This document shows positions 54,678-63,717 of a DNA stretch of 64,000 nt, piece after piece. The notes under the pieces are model-generated. The model was not told the origin of the DNA. It saw only the letters and a list, made by a program, of their open reading frames with translations, and made no database searches. Location of the stretch: the NCBI RefSeq assembly GCF_010681825.2, contig NZ_CP066776.1, forward strand, positions 1,302,001 to 1,366,000, written 5' to 3'. Origin of the DNA: Sulfuriroseicoccus oceanibius (GTDB taxonomy: Bacteria > Verrucomicrobiota > Verrucomicrobiia > Verrucomicrobiales > SLCJ01). Each line of letters begins with the position of its first letter. Position 1 is the first letter of the stretch. The position numbers and the translations under genes were made by a program.

Positions 54678-55778
54678 TTACTTCACGTAACGTTCTTCGT
54701 CGTCGATATCACGGCGTAGTTGGTACTTTTTCGCCCTTGAATGTTTGTCTCGCTTGGTGCGGCGCTCGATGGTCATCTGGCGCTTCTTCCGGTTGGCTAG
54801 CAGCGTGGCGATTTCCTCGTCGAGTTTGAGGAACCCTTCAAAGCGGGCCGGGTCGAGATCACCGCGCTCCAGGGCTGCGCGGATGGCACAGCCTTTGTCC
54901 GTGCCGTGTTTGCAGTCGTGGAACTTGCATTGCTCCGCCAGCTTGGAGATGTCTGCAAAGCGGTCGCGCAGCGTGGTCTCGTCCGTCCACATGTGGACTT
55001 CGCGGATGCCCGGGTTGTCGATCAGGATGCCGCCGTCATCGAGCACGATGAGTTCGCGTGCGGTGGTGGTGTGGCGTCCCTTTCCGGTGAGTTCGTTCAC
55101 GTCGTCGGTCCACTGGTAGTCTTCGCCGAGCAGTTGGTTGGCGACCGACGACTTGCCCACACCGCTTGACCCGATGAGTGTGATCGATTTGCCGGGCGCC
55201 AGATAGGAACGCAGAGCCTCCAGTGCGGTACCTTCGACGACGCTGGTGATGTGTACGTCGGCATCCGGGTTGAGCGCCTGGATGGCATCGGCGGCCTCGC
55301 GGCAGTCATCTTCGTCGAACAAATCCGCTTTGTTCACCAAAACGACAGGGTGCGCCTTGCTGCGCCCGATCAGCGCAAAGTAGCGCTCCATGCGGCGCAG
55401 GTTGAGGTCGGGACCCGGATCGGTGACCACGGCCACGACGTCGACATTGGTGGCGATGACTTGTTCTTCAGTGCTCTTGCCCGATGCCTTGCGCGAGAGA
55501 CAGCTTTGGCGGGTGAGGCGGCCGCGGATGACGGCTTCCTTTTCCGGGCTGAGATCCAGCGCCACCCAGTCGCCCACCGCAGGCAGTTCCGCGTCGCACT
55601 CGGCGTCGTGGTAGACCTTGCCGCTCATGATGGCTTCGCGCTCTTCGCCGTCGGCCATCAATGCGCCATAACTGATCTTATTGTCGCGGATCAGTCGTGC
55701 GGGAGTCAGCCCTTCTTTGGCGTAGGGCTTGAACTCTTTGGCGAACTGATCGTTCCATCCGAGGTCTTCGAGAGTCAT
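54678..55778 (-). CDS. rsgA: Ribosome small-subunit-dependent GTPase A
   Basis: 366 residues with the circularly permuted GTPase order G4-G1-G3: V-N-K-A-D, then G-S-S-G-V-G-K-S-S, then D-N-P-G-I-R-E. An OB fold precedes it and a zinc-binding C-terminal domain follows (C-K-F-H-D-C-K-H-G-T-D-K-G-C). The tail is very basic, consistent with rRNA binding. RsgA acts late in 30S subunit maturation. Confidence 0.96.
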   Translation of the reverse strand: MTLEDLGWNDQFAKEFKPYAKEGLTPARLIRDNKISYGALMADGEEREAIMSGKVYHDAECDAELPAVGDWVALDLSPEKEAVIRGRLTRQSCLSRKASGKSTEEQVIATNVDVVAVVTDPGPDLNLRRMERYFALIGRSKAHPVVLVNKADLFDEDDCREAADAIQALNPDADVHITSVVEGTALEALRSYLAPGKSITLIGSSGVGKSSVANQLLGEDYQWTDDVNELTGKGRHTTTARELIVLDDGGILIDNPGIREVHMWTDETTLRDRFADISKLAEQCKFHDCKHGTDKGCAIRAALERGDLDPARFEGFLKLDEEIATLLANRKKRQMTIERRTKRDKHSRAKKYQLRRDIDDEERYVK

Positions 55779-55816
55779 GGCGTTGGATCTGGTGCGGGGA
55801 AGCGGGAAGTTCCGGT

Positions 55817-56902
55817 CTAGTCGAGCAGGCGCACCTTGAACTCATCTTTGGGTTCCACCGAGAGCACGAACTGATAGAGCAGTTCGATGGTTTTCTCGAT
55901 GTCCTTGATGTGCGCGGTTTCCACCACCGAGTGCATGTAGCGCAGCGGCAGCGAGATGAGCCCGGACGGGATACCGTTTTTGATGTGGTAGATCTGGTCG
56001 GTATCAGTTCCGGAGTAACGGGACGACGATTCGTGCTGCAGTGTGACCTGGGATTCTTCGGCGACCTGCATCAGTCGCTTTACGACCTCCGGGTGGTTGC
56101 ACGTGCCGTGGGAGATGCTTGGTCCGCCGCCCAGGGTGACCGATCCGTGGATCTCCTTCGGGATGCCGGGAGTGTCCGTGGCGTGGGTGACGTCGAGCAC
56201 GACGGCGACATCAGGTGAGATGCGGTGGGTGGCCATTTTCGCGCCGTAACCGCCGATTTCTTCCTGCACGGCATTGACGGCCACGATGTTGGCCTTCGGC
56301 TTTTTCTTGCCTTCGGCGAGCTTGCGCATCACTTCGGCGATGATGAATCCACCAACGCGGTTGTCGAGAGCACGGCCCATGACCAGGTTCTTTCCGAGCA
56401 TTTCCGGCCCGTCGATGTAGACGGCCGGCACACCGACGCGGATGCCGAGTTCTTCGACTTCCTTCTTCGAGGTGGCGCCGACGTCGACATAGAGTTCGTG
56501 GATCTTCGGTGCCTTTTCGTTGCCGAGGTCCTTGCGCAAATGGATGGCAGTGTTGCCGATCACTCCGCGGACGGTTCCTTTGTCGCCGAAGATGTCAATG
56601 CGGCGGCCGCGTCCGGTGGCGGCATCCGAGCCTCCCACCAGGTCGATGTGGAGGAACCCGTCGTCGGTGATGTATTTGACGATGTAACCGATTTCGTCGG
56701 CGTGAGACTCCAGCATTACCGTCGGCGCGTCCTTGGCCGATCCGTTGATTGTTGCCCATGCGGTGCCGTAGGTGTCGGACTCGGTGGAGTCCGCGAACTG
56801 GGCAATGTGCTTGAGCCACTTGCGCTGGCCCGGAGCTTCGAAGCCGGTCGGGGAGGGCGTGGCGAGAAGGTCGAACAAAAAGGATTGGCTGGATTTTTTC
56901 AT
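55817..56902 (-). CDS. M42-family aminopeptidase
   Basis: 361 residues of the M42 (glutamyl aminopeptidase/endoglucanase M) family. Metal ligands appear in E-S-H-A-D-E-I-G, A-L-D-N-R-V-G-G, V-Q-E-E-I-G-G-Y-G-A with the catalytic Glu pair, and D-V-T-H-A-T-D-T-P; the last His lies in M-H-S-V-V-E. These enzymes form large tetrahedral cytoplasmic complexes that degrade peptides. It is followed by rsgA after a 38-bp gap on the same strand. Confidence 0.93.
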   Translation of the reverse strand: MKKSSQSFLFDLLATPSPTGFEAPGQRKWLKHIAQFADSTESDTYGTAWATINGSAKDAPTVMLESHADEIGYIVKYITDDGFLHIDLVGGSDAATGRGRRIDIFGDKGTVRGVIGNTAIHLRKDLGNEKAPKIHELYVDVGATSKKEVEELGIRVGVPAVYIDGPEMLGKNLVMGRALDNRVGGFIIAEVMRKLAEGKKKPKANIVAVNAVQEEIGGYGAKMATHRISPDVAVVLDVTHATDTPGIPKEIHGSVTLGGGPSISHGTCNHPEVVKRLMQVAEESQVTLQHESSSRYSGTDTDQIYHIKNGIPSGLISLPLRYMHSVVETAHIKDIEKTIELLYQFVLSVEPKDEFKVRLLD

Positions 56903-56914
56903 GGCAAATTAGAG

Positions 56915-57487
56915 TCAGTGTCGTTTCGACGACCGGGGAGACGGGAACTCGATCTCAGGCGGCACCGTGGACGGGGTCAGAGGTGTGTTCAAGTCGTGGA
57001 TTTCTCCAGGTGATTCGAGGTTCGGGTGGTAGATGCGGGATTCGCGCAAATGATAGCTGGCCGCGAGTCCTGCTCCGTAGAGTGCGCCGCAGATGGTGAG
57101 AACGGTCAGCGGGACCCACAGTTTCTTTTTGAGCGGGAGGGTGGCGGCGGCGAGGAACGCCAGCCCGCTGATAGCATAGTAAATCCAGATCACCTTGGAG
57201 AACGCTGTGGTGATCCCTTCGATCTCGGATGCGAGGTGGTGGTCGTGGGATAACTGCAGCTCCGGAATGATTTCGGTGCGGATGGTCAGGTACGGAAAGG
57301 CCGCACCCGCACAAAGCGCGGTGAGCACCAGTACCACTGCCAACGCGACCTTCTGCCGCAGTACCATGCAAAAGAGGGCGAGGATGCCGCACAGAAGGAG
57401 TCCGTGGACGAGCAATGGGTGAAGCACCAGATGGAGGTATTCCGGTGTCTTGAGTTGCTCGATGAGGATCGGGAGTTGGTCAAACAT
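56915..57487 (-). CDS. Hypothetical membrane protein (DUF2231-like)
   Basis: 190 residues with four to five hydrophobic helices in the first 145 residues and a hydrophilic Pro-rich tail. The H-P-L-L-V-H segment near residue 23 resembles the N-terminus of DUF2231-type proteins. It starts 18 bp after the small membrane protein gene and is followed 12 bp later by the M42 gene, so it is part of the ruvB-to-rsgA gene string. Function unknown. Confidence 0.72.
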   Translation of the reverse strand: MFDQLPILIEQLKTPEYLHLVLHPLLVHGLLLCGILALFCMVLRQKVALAVVLVLTALCAGAAFPYLTIRTEIIPELQLSHDHHLASEIEGITTAFSKVIWIYYAISGLAFLAAATLPLKKKLWVPLTVLTICGALYGAGLAASYHLRESRIYHPNLESPGEIHDLNTPLTPSTVPPEIEFPSPRSSKRH

Positions 57488-57505
57488 GGCAGTGTGGTGG
57501 CTATG

Positions 57506-57748
57506 TTATTGGAGGGGCTTCTGGTTGCGGGAGGTGCGCCACAGATTCAGAGCGCCGACTAGGATGAGGGCGGATGGGATGATGAACGTGAGCGAGCGGA
57601 GCAGCATTTCGTCCGTGGCGCTGAAGGAATCCGGGCCATCGAGCGACGGTGCGGCGAAGCGCGCCAGCCCAGTGTAGAGATTGTCGCGGAAAAAGCACAG
57701 CACGGCCAGTCCGGCGATGACGAGTAGGTAGCTGTGGTATTTGATCAT
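57506..57748 (-). CDS. Small two-helix membrane protein
   Basis: 80 residues with two hydrophobic helices (Y-L-L-V-I-A-G-L-A-V-L-C-F-F and L-T-F-I-I-P-S-A-L-I-L-V-G-A-L). It fits tightly between ruvB (12 bp upstream) and the next membrane protein (18 bp downstream), which supports it as a real gene. No homologous family is recognised. Confidence 0.7.
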   Translation of the reverse strand: MIKYHSYLLVIAGLAVLCFFRDNLYTGLARFAAPSLDGPDSFSATDEMLLRSLTFIIPSALILVGALNLWRTSRNQKPLQ

Positions 57749-57760
57749 CTGGGCAGTGGG

Positions 57761-58789
57761 TTAGAGCAATTCCGGTTGGTCTCCGAGGACGCGGCGTGGG
57801 GGCTCCACGCCGATTTTTGTGTACGCTGCAGGCAGGGCCACGCGGCCTCTCGGAGTGCGGGCGAGGAAGCCTTGCATGATCAAGTACGGCTCGTTGACTT
57901 CTTCAAGCGTTGAGGCGTCTTCGCCTACGGCTACGGCGACCGAGCGCAGGCCAACGGGGCCGCCTTCAAACTTGTGGATCACGGTTTCGAGGATGCGCTT
58001 GTCCATTTCATCGATGCCGTCGGCGTCGATGTCGATCATGCCCAGAGCCTGGTCGGCGACTTTTGCGGTGATGGTGCCATCGGCACGGACCTGGGCGAAG
58101 TCGCGTGCCCAGCGCAGAAGCGAGTTGGCGATCCGCGGGGTGCCGCGTGAACGACGCCCGACCTCCAACGCTCCGCCGGGCTCGATCTCGACGCCGAGGA
58201 TGCCGGCGCTGCGGGTGACGATGCCGGCGAGCTGCTCCGCGGTGTAGTAGTCGAGGCGGTTGACCAGCCCGAAGCGCGAGCGCAGCGGCGCGGTCAGCAT
58301 GCCTTGGCGGGTGGTGGCTCCGACCAGCGTAAAGCGCGGCAGTTGAAGCTCGATCGAGCGGGCATTCGGCCCCTGGTCGATGATGATGTCGATCTTGAAG
58401 TCCTCCATCGCTGGGTAGAGGTATTCTTCGATGCTCGGGTGAAGGCGGTGGATCTCGTCGATGAAGAGCACATCACCTTCTTCCAGATTGGTCAGCAGAC
58501 CCGCCAGATCGCCCGCCTTTTCAATCTGCGGGCCGGAGGAGGTGTGCAGCTTCGCGCCTACTGCGTTGGCGATGATGTTGGCCAGCGTGGTTTTACCCAA
58601 TCCCGGAGGGCCGCAAAGCAGGACGTGGTGGAGTACGTCGTCGCGCATCTTCGCGGCCTCCACCATCAGCATCAGCCGCTCTTTGATTTTGTCTTGTCCG
58701 GAGAACTCGTCGAAATCCGGTGGGCGCAGCGATGAGTCGAAATCGTTGCGTGGTTCGGAGAGCGTTTGTTGGAAATAGTTGTCGGACAC
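57761..58789 (-). CDS. ruvB: Holliday junction branch migration helicase RuvB
   Basis: 342 residues, standard RuvB length. Walker A is G-P-P-G-L-G-K-T-T, Walker B is F-I-D-E-I-H-R-L, sensor 1 is G-A-T-T-R, and the arginine finger is L-R-S-R-F-G. The C-terminal winged helix contains [11 protein letters not shown]. It drives branch migration with RuvA; ruvA and ruvC are not in the window. It is divergent from bamA across 224 bp. Confidence 0.97.
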   Translation of the reverse strand: MSDNYFQQTLSEPRNDFDSSLRPPDFDEFSGQDKIKERLMLMVEAAKMRDDVLHHVLLCGPPGLGKTTLANIIANAVGAKLHTSSGPQIEKAGDLAGLLTNLEEGDVLFIDEIHRLHPSIEEYLYPAMEDFKIDIIIDQGPNARSIELQLPRFTLVGATTRQGMLTAPLRSRFGLVNRLDYYTAEQLAGIVTRSAGILGVEIEPGGALEVGRRSRGTPRIANSLLRWARDFAQVRADGTITAKVADQALGMIDIDADGIDEMDKRILETVIHKFEGGPVGLRSVAVAVGEDASTLEEVNEPYLIMQGFLARTPRGRVALPAAYTKIGVEPPRRVLGDQPELL

Positions 58790-59013
58790 GGAGTAGGGAA
58801 TCGGAATGGCGGGGGCTTTCGAGCCCTCACTGAATACGCGACCAGCGCAATCCCGTAAAGGTGAAAGGTTTCGGCGAGACCTGAGCTGCTAGGATCCCTG
58901 CCTTTACTCTTGACGCTATTGGCAATCACTTGTTCCATGCCTGTCACATACCGCGCCGGAGCTTTTCGGTGGGGTGTTCTATCCATCGCATCACTACAGT
59001 TAGTATATTGATT

Positions 59014-61353
59014 ATGAATCCATTGTTCCCCTCGCGCCGACGAACGTTGGTAACGACTCGTCGGGTAGTCGCGAGCATGTTGTTGGTAACCGCGGCGGCG
59101 GTGACATCGCCGGTCATTGTTTCCACTGGATTTGCCCAGGAGCAGATCGAGGAGCAAAAGGTGACTGCGGTTGATATCCGCTTCCAAGGTCCTGAAACGG
59201 TTGCCAAAGAGCGCCTGCGCGGAATGATCGGCGTGGCTCCTGGCCAGACCTTCGCAATCGACCGAACCGAAGAGGACATCCGCACCATGATTGAAAGTGG
59301 TGAGGTGGAGAACGTGCGCGTTCTGACCGATGACTTCCAAGGCGGTCTGCGCGTGATCTACGTGGTGGAAACCCGCAGCGGTCTGGAGTCGGTGGACTTC
59401 GTGGGTAACACGGTTTTGGATAACGAAAAGCTGCGCAAGCAGGTGGAGATCAATGCCGGCGAGAAGCTTCGCGATGCGGAGTTGGTCGAGGCCAAAGAGA
59501 AGATCGTCGATCTGTATATCAAGCGCGGTTACTCCGATGTGAGTGTGACCTATCGAGTGGAGCCATCCGGCCGCGATGGGTTTGATTCCGTGACCTTCTT
59601 CATCGAAGAGGGCGGCAAGGGCTTTGTGCGCAAGATTCAGTTTGAAGGGAACACCGCCTTCAAACGCCATGAGCTGCGCGACGTGATCGAAACCACCGAG
59701 AAGGGGTGGCTTTCATTTGTTTCCGGATCGGGCAAGATTGATAAGTTCCAGCTGCAGGAAGACATCCGCTTGATCGAGGGCGCCTATCAGGATGCCGGTT
59801 ATCTCCGTGCACGCGTGGTCGATGTAGAGCGCGTGCCGGTCGACGACGAGAAGGTGGATCTCATCTTTAAAATCGAAGAGGGCGACGTCTACACGGTGAG
59901 CGACATCAAGGTGGAAGGTTTGCGGATCTTCCAGCCGGGAGAAATTACACCAGACTTCCTTCAGACCACAGGCGTTCCTTACTCCGCCAAGAATGTGGCG
60001 GCGGACCAGAAGCTGATCGGCGATTACTACGGCTCCCGCGGTTACGCCGATGCGAATGTTGAGGTGATCGTGCGCGAAGTGGCTCCACAGGAAGTGTCGA
60101 TTCTCTACTCGGTGACCGAGGGTGAGATCTCCTATGTCGGCCGCGTGGATATCAGCGGCAACGTGAAGACCAAGGACAAAGTGATCCGCCGCGAGCTGAC
60201 ACTTCTTCCTGGTGATGAACTCAACACAGTCGAGCTCGCTGTGAGCCGCGCGCGTTTGATGAACACCGGCTACTTCTCGAATGTTACGGTGCAGCCTACC
60301 GTTTCCAGCGAGGAAGGGTTCCGCGACATCAGCGTCAACGTCGACGAGCAGAACACCGGATCGGTGAGTGTGGGTGTGGGCATCAGCTCCATCGACGCAA
60401 TTGTCGGTGGCATCACCTTGTCACAGACCAACTTCGACCTGCTCGGCTGGCCAAACTTCACCGGTGGTGGCCAGCGCTTCCTGATGGACGCCCGCATCGG
60501 TACCGAGCGCTTTGACATGAGCCTCGCGTTGGAAGAACCCTACTTCCTCGATCGCCGCCTGGCGCTCGGTGGCGAGGCGTACTTCCGCGACTTGCTCTAC
60601 CTCTCGGACGACTACGACCAGCGTGAGTTCGGCGGCAACCTCTACCTGCGCAAGCCAATCACCGAGTTCTCGTCGCTCAAGCTCGAGTACACACTCCAGC
60701 AGGTGGAGATCCGCGACATTGATAACAATGCCTCGGACATCATCCGCGCTGAAGAAGGTGAGTTCCTCCAGAGCCGTCTCGGTCTCGGCTACATCCTCGA
60801 CACCCGCGACAGCATCCAGCTTACCCGCCGTGGTCACAAGATCTCGGCCCAGGTTTACGGATCGGGGAACTTCCTCGGCGGCGACGTCGATGACTGGGGC
60901 TTCCAGCTCGACGGCCTGAAGTTCGTACACTTGCCATACGACATCATCTTCAGCCTCCAGGGGCAGTTGGCGGTGGTCGACGGTGATGACGTGCCGATCT
61001 TCGATCGTTTGTTCCTTGGTGGTGCCCGCAACCTGCGTGGTTTCGACTACCGCGATGTGGGGCCGAAGGATGAGAACGGCGAGCCAATCGGCGGCCAGAC
61101 CTCGCTCTTTGGTAGCGCTGAAGTGACCTTCCCTCTGATCGAGAGTGTGCGTGGTGCGGTCTTCTACGACATCGGTGTGGTGAGTGAAGACTCGTTCGAC
61201 TTCGGCGGTGATCTGAACTCCAACGTGGGTGTGGGTCTGCGCCTGAACCTGCCAATCGGTCCGCTTGCTCTCGACTTCGGTATTCCAATCCAGTCCGACG
61301 AGTTCAACGACTCGAACGGAAAGTTCCAGTTCAATATGGGCTACAAATTCTAA
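59014..61353 (+). CDS. bamA: Outer membrane protein assembly factor BamA
   Basis: 779 residues from the ATG at 59014, with a signal peptide ending near T-G-F-A-Q. Five POTRA domains follow (about 35-400; typical starts V-E-S-V-D-F-V-G-N and V-R-K-I-Q-F-E-G-N). The C-terminal 16-stranded barrel ends with G-Y-K-F, a terminal aromatic residue as in Bam substrates, and the barrel lock motif F-L-G-G-A-R-N-L-R-G-F is present. It inserts outer-membrane proteins. The periplasmic chaperone gene skp follows after 167 bp. Confidence 0.96.
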   Translation: MNPLFPSRRRTLVTTRRVVASMLLVTAAAVTSPVIVSTGFAQEQIEEQKVTAVDIRFQGPETVAKERLRGMIGVAPGQTFAIDRTEEDIRTMIESGEVENVRVLTDDFQGGLRVIYVVETRSGLESVDFVGNTVLDNEKLRKQVEINAGEKLRDAELVEAKEKIVDLYIKRGYSDVSVTYRVEPSGRDGFDSVTFFIEEGGKGFVRKIQFEGNTAFKRHELRDVIETTEKGWLSFVSGSGKIDKFQLQEDIRLIEGAYQDAGYLRARVVDVERVPVDDEKVDLIFKIEEGDVYTVSDIKVEGLRIFQPGEITPDFLQTTGVPYSAKNVAADQKLIGDYYGSRGYADANVEVIVREVAPQEVSILYSVTEGEISYVGRVDISGNVKTKDKVIRRELTLLPGDELNTVELAVSRARLMNTGYFSNVTVQPTVSSEEGFRDISVNVDEQNTGSVSVGVGISSIDAIVGGITLSQTNFDLLGWPNFTGGGQRFLMDARIGTERFDMSLALEEPYFLDRRLALGGEAYFRDLLYLSDDYDQREFGGNLYLRKPITEFSSLKLEYTLQQVEIRDIDNNASDIIRAEEGEFLQSRLGLGYILDTRDSIQLTRRGHKISAQVYGSGNFLGGDVDDWGFQLDGLKFVHLPYDIIFSLQGQLAVVDGDDVPIFDRLFLGGARNLRGFDYRDVGPKDENGEPIGGQTSLFGSAEVTFPLIESVRGAVFYDIGVVSEDSFDFGGDLNSNVGVGLRLNLPIGPLALDFGIPIQSDEFNDSNGKFQFNMGYKF

Positions 61354-61454
61354 GTTTGGTGACGCTTCCCCCGGCGGCGAGTCCCCGGGGTGAAAAATCA
61401 CCGATTTAGAGCTTGATCCCAGCGATCAAAAGTTTGTTGATCTAGCCATCAACC

Positions 61455-61488
61455 GCGGGGCACTCGTAGAGCGGGTGCCCCGCTTTAG
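61455..61488 (+). terminator. Terminator or attenuator between bamA and skp
   Basis: A 12-bp stem with one G-T pair (61455-61466 with 61472-61483) followed by TTTAGTT. The T tract is short, so partial read-through into skp is possible. Confidence 0.7.
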
Positions 61489-61520
61489 TTCACCGATTCA
61501 TTAAATAACAAAAGAACCCT

Positions 61521-62138
61521 ATGATTCGTAAATTCATCGTAACCCTCGTGCTCGGCGCCATGGCGCTCGGAACCGCTGCGGCCCAGGACCTCAAACTCGG
61601 CGTTGTCGACATGCGCCAGGTGATTGAGAATTACTACAAGACCAAGCAGGCACGTATCGACCTCAACGAGCGCCAGACCGAGATCCAGCGCGACCTCGAC
61701 CTGCGCCGCGCCAAGCTTCGTGACCTCGCCAAGCAGCTCGAAGAACTCAAGAAGGACTTCCAGTCGGCCGAAATGAAGCCTGAGTTCCGCCGCATCAAGC
61801 AGGAGGAATACGAGCAGAAGTTCCAAGACGCACGTGCACTGGAGAAGGACATCGAAGTGGTGACCAACCAGAAACGTCGTCAGCTCCAAGCTGAGCTTGA
61901 GCGTATGTTCCGCGGCATCCGTGACGAAGTGCAGAACATCGTCCAGGAGCGCGCCAAGGCAGACGCTTATGACCTTGTGTTCGACAAGTCGGGTGTGGGT
62001 CTCGGTGGTACGCCGCTGATGCTTTACTCGAAGGACGCAACCGACTTCACCGAAGCGGTGCTCTCCGAGTTGAACAAAGACGCACCAGCCGAGTTGCTCG
62101 AAGAAGCCAAGGAAGCAGCTGCGGAAGCTGCCGAGTAA
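61521..62138 (+). CDS. skp: OmpH/Skp-family periplasmic chaperone
   Basis: 205 residues: a signal peptide (about 1-21, ending A-A-A-Q), then the Skp opening L-K-L-G-V-V-D-M-R-Q-V, a long charged coiled coil (about 45-145) and a closing beta segment. The Ala/Glu-rich tail extends beyond the family norm. Skp holds unfolded outer-membrane proteins before delivery to BamA, whose gene lies directly upstream. Confidence 0.93.
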   Translation: MIRKFIVTLVLGAMALGTAAAQDLKLGVVDMRQVIENYYKTKQARIDLNERQTEIQRDLDLRRAKLRDLAKQLEELKKDFQSAEMKPEFRRIKQEEYEQKFQDARALEKDIEVVTNQKRRQLQAELERMFRGIRDEVQNIVQERAKADAYDLVFDKSGVGLGGTPLMLYSKDATDFTEAVLSELNKDAPAELLEEAKEAAAEAAE

Positions 62139-62161
62139 GGCGAGCGATCAGACTCTCTATC

Positions 62162-62198
62162 AAACGGCCAGTCCCACACCGGGGCTGGCCGTTTTTTT
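62162..62198 (+). terminator. Terminator of skp
   Basis: A 12-bp stem with one G-T pair (62163-62174 with 62180-62191) and a 5-nt loop, followed by TTTTTTT. Confidence 0.92.
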
Positions 62199-62240
62199 AT
62201 GTGAGGGGAAGGGGGGGCATCCGCTAGTGGCGGGCGTTTC

Positions 62241-62390
62241 TTGGAGTGCTGTGAGAATCACTGCTTTCGATTGCAGGCGAAGCCGGGGGGGATGGCCACA
62301 AAGAGCACAAAAAGCCACGAAAAGTAGAGGCCATCGCTGGTGCTGTGTTCTTAGACGGGATCCACATGACTTTCCGCGAGCTGGTCAGCA
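62241..62390. repeat. Dispersed repeat, copy 1
   Basis: About 150 bp that recur at 63476-63622 in the same orientation, with few differences. Shared blocks include TTGGAGTGC, TGAGAATCACTGCTTTCGAT, AAAGTAGAGGCCATCGCTGG and GAGCTGGTCAGCAA. A 46-bp part recurs at 51453-51498. No open frame spans both copies, so it is probably non-coding. It occupies most of the gap between skp and the SHD1 hydrolase gene. Confidence 0.85.
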
Positions 62391-62464
62391 ATGCATCAAC
62401 ACCCATTAGGTCGCTGATGCAGCCGACTCGCCATCACTGCTCCAACTCATCCTTCCCATCGCTA

Positions 62465-63403
62465 TTACTTTGGGAGTGGCTGTTGTTTGATCCATTCGAT
62501 TGCCTGATCGATCACCGCTGGAGGTGCTACTACATGTCCTCCAGGAAACGAGATGTGCTTTGCCTCCCAGCGATACCGCTTCAGCGCTTCAATATCAGAC
62601 TGAACCCATGCGTTTGCCCCTTCGTCTTTGTCGCCATTGACTATCGCGACAGCCATACGTTTGGGATACTTCCTGCTCTGGTAATCAGAGCCTCCCAACC
62701 ATCCTCCGAATGCGATAATTCCGGCAAATTGGACATCTATTCGACGGTGCGCGATGTCGTAGCAACGCATGGCCCCTCCTGAAGCTCCGCTCAAATAGAC
62801 GCGCTCCGGATCATGAGGAACCTCTGCAGCCACATCAGCCAATATCTCGTCTTCAAGCAGCAACTCGAGCTCGCGATTCCCCATGCTGTTCTTGAGTTTG
62901 TCGCACCCCACCACGATCCACCCTGCCTTTTCTGCTGACTCGCGGAGCTGGCCGAGGATGCCTCTGCCATTTCCACTTGGTGAGAACCCGTAGATCATCG
63001 GAGGAGGTTGATCAAAATCAAAGGAGGTTGGAACGTACACGTGATAGGTCACGCGGTGGTCACCCTTGGTTGTGCAGCTGACCACTTCCCCCGGCTTCCA
63101 CCTCTCTCGCATCGCTGCGCGTTTCTTTTCCGCAGCTAGCTCCGCGGCCTTCTGGTCGGCCAGCTCTTTTTCCTGTGCCTTCTTATACAGCTCTCGAACC
63201 AATGTCTGGTCAGCGGCGGAAAGATTTTCAAAGGGAGTGGCGACTTCCTTTCCGCCAGCCAGCTTGAGCCATACCCGGCCGCTCTCAACTTTTACGAACT
63301 CGGCATCCACTGTCCGATTGTCCTGCGACGTCCAGGTTCTCATCTCAGCCGACCAAGCGAATGTCGACAGGCAGAATAGCAGGGGGAAGGTACGAATTGG
63401 CAT
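62465..63403 (-). CDS. Secreted SHD1-domain protein with alpha/beta hydrolase (esterase-like) domain
   Basis: 312 residues. A signal peptide (about 1-18) precedes an SHD1-like module (R-T-W-T-S-Q-D-N-R-T-V-D-A-E-F-V, about 22-70), a charged coiled region (about 70-100) and an alpha/beta hydrolase domain with the nucleophile elbow L-S-G-A-S-G-G-A and a C-terminal G-G-H-V-V supplying His. SHD1 modules in exported proteins are common in Planctomycetota and Verrucomicrobiota. The hydrolase part resembles LpqC/depolymerase-type esterases. The gene lies between two direct copies of a 150-bp repeat. Confidence 0.82.
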   Translation of the reverse strand: MPIRTFPLLFCLSTFAWSAEMRTWTSQDNRTVDAEFVKVESGRVWLKLAGGKEVATPFENLSAADQTLVRELYKKAQEKELADQKAAELAAEKKRAAMRERWKPGEVVSCTTKGDHRVTYHVYVPTSFDFDQPPPMIYGFSPSGNGRGILGQLRESAEKAGWIVVGCDKLKNSMGNRELELLLEDEILADVAAEVPHDPERVYLSGASGGAMRCYDIAHRRIDVQFAGIIAFGGWLGGSDYQSRKYPKRMAVAIVNGDKDEGANAWVQSDIEALKRYRWEAKHISFPGGHVVAPPAVIDQAIEWIKQQPLPK

Positions 63404-63475
63404 GCCAATTAAGAGCGTGTCTTAATTGTGTTAGGTAGCGAAAAATAGGAGGAAATAGATTTGGGCTGAGGGTGT

Positions 63476-63622
63476 TTGGAGTGCAGTGAGAATCACTGCT
63501 TTCGATTGCAGGCGTAGCCGGGGGGAGGCACAAAGAGCACAAAAAACAACGAAAAGTAGAGGCCATCGCTGGTGCTGTGTTATCAGACAGAATCCACATG
63601 AATTTCTGCGAGCTGGTCAGCA
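63476..63622. repeat. Dispersed repeat, copy 2
   Basis: The second full copy of the repeat at 62241-62390, in the same orientation on the other side of the hydrolase gene. The inverted repeat CAGTGA-GAA-TCACTG (63484-63498) is perfect here. The remaining gap on either side (63404-63475 and 63623-63717) shows no gene. Confidence 0.85.
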
Positions 63623-63717
63623 AGTCACCAGAAGCCTCAAGGCCGCACCTGCGTGACGCTGGGGCGGACGTGGGGAATGCCTTGTCGGTGAACGGTCGAG
63701 CGGGTAGAGTGTCGCGG

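Noticed and set aside
62241-62390. Insertion sequence
   Set aside because: No transposase, no terminal inverted repeats and no target duplication could be found; it is better described as a dispersed non-coding repeat.
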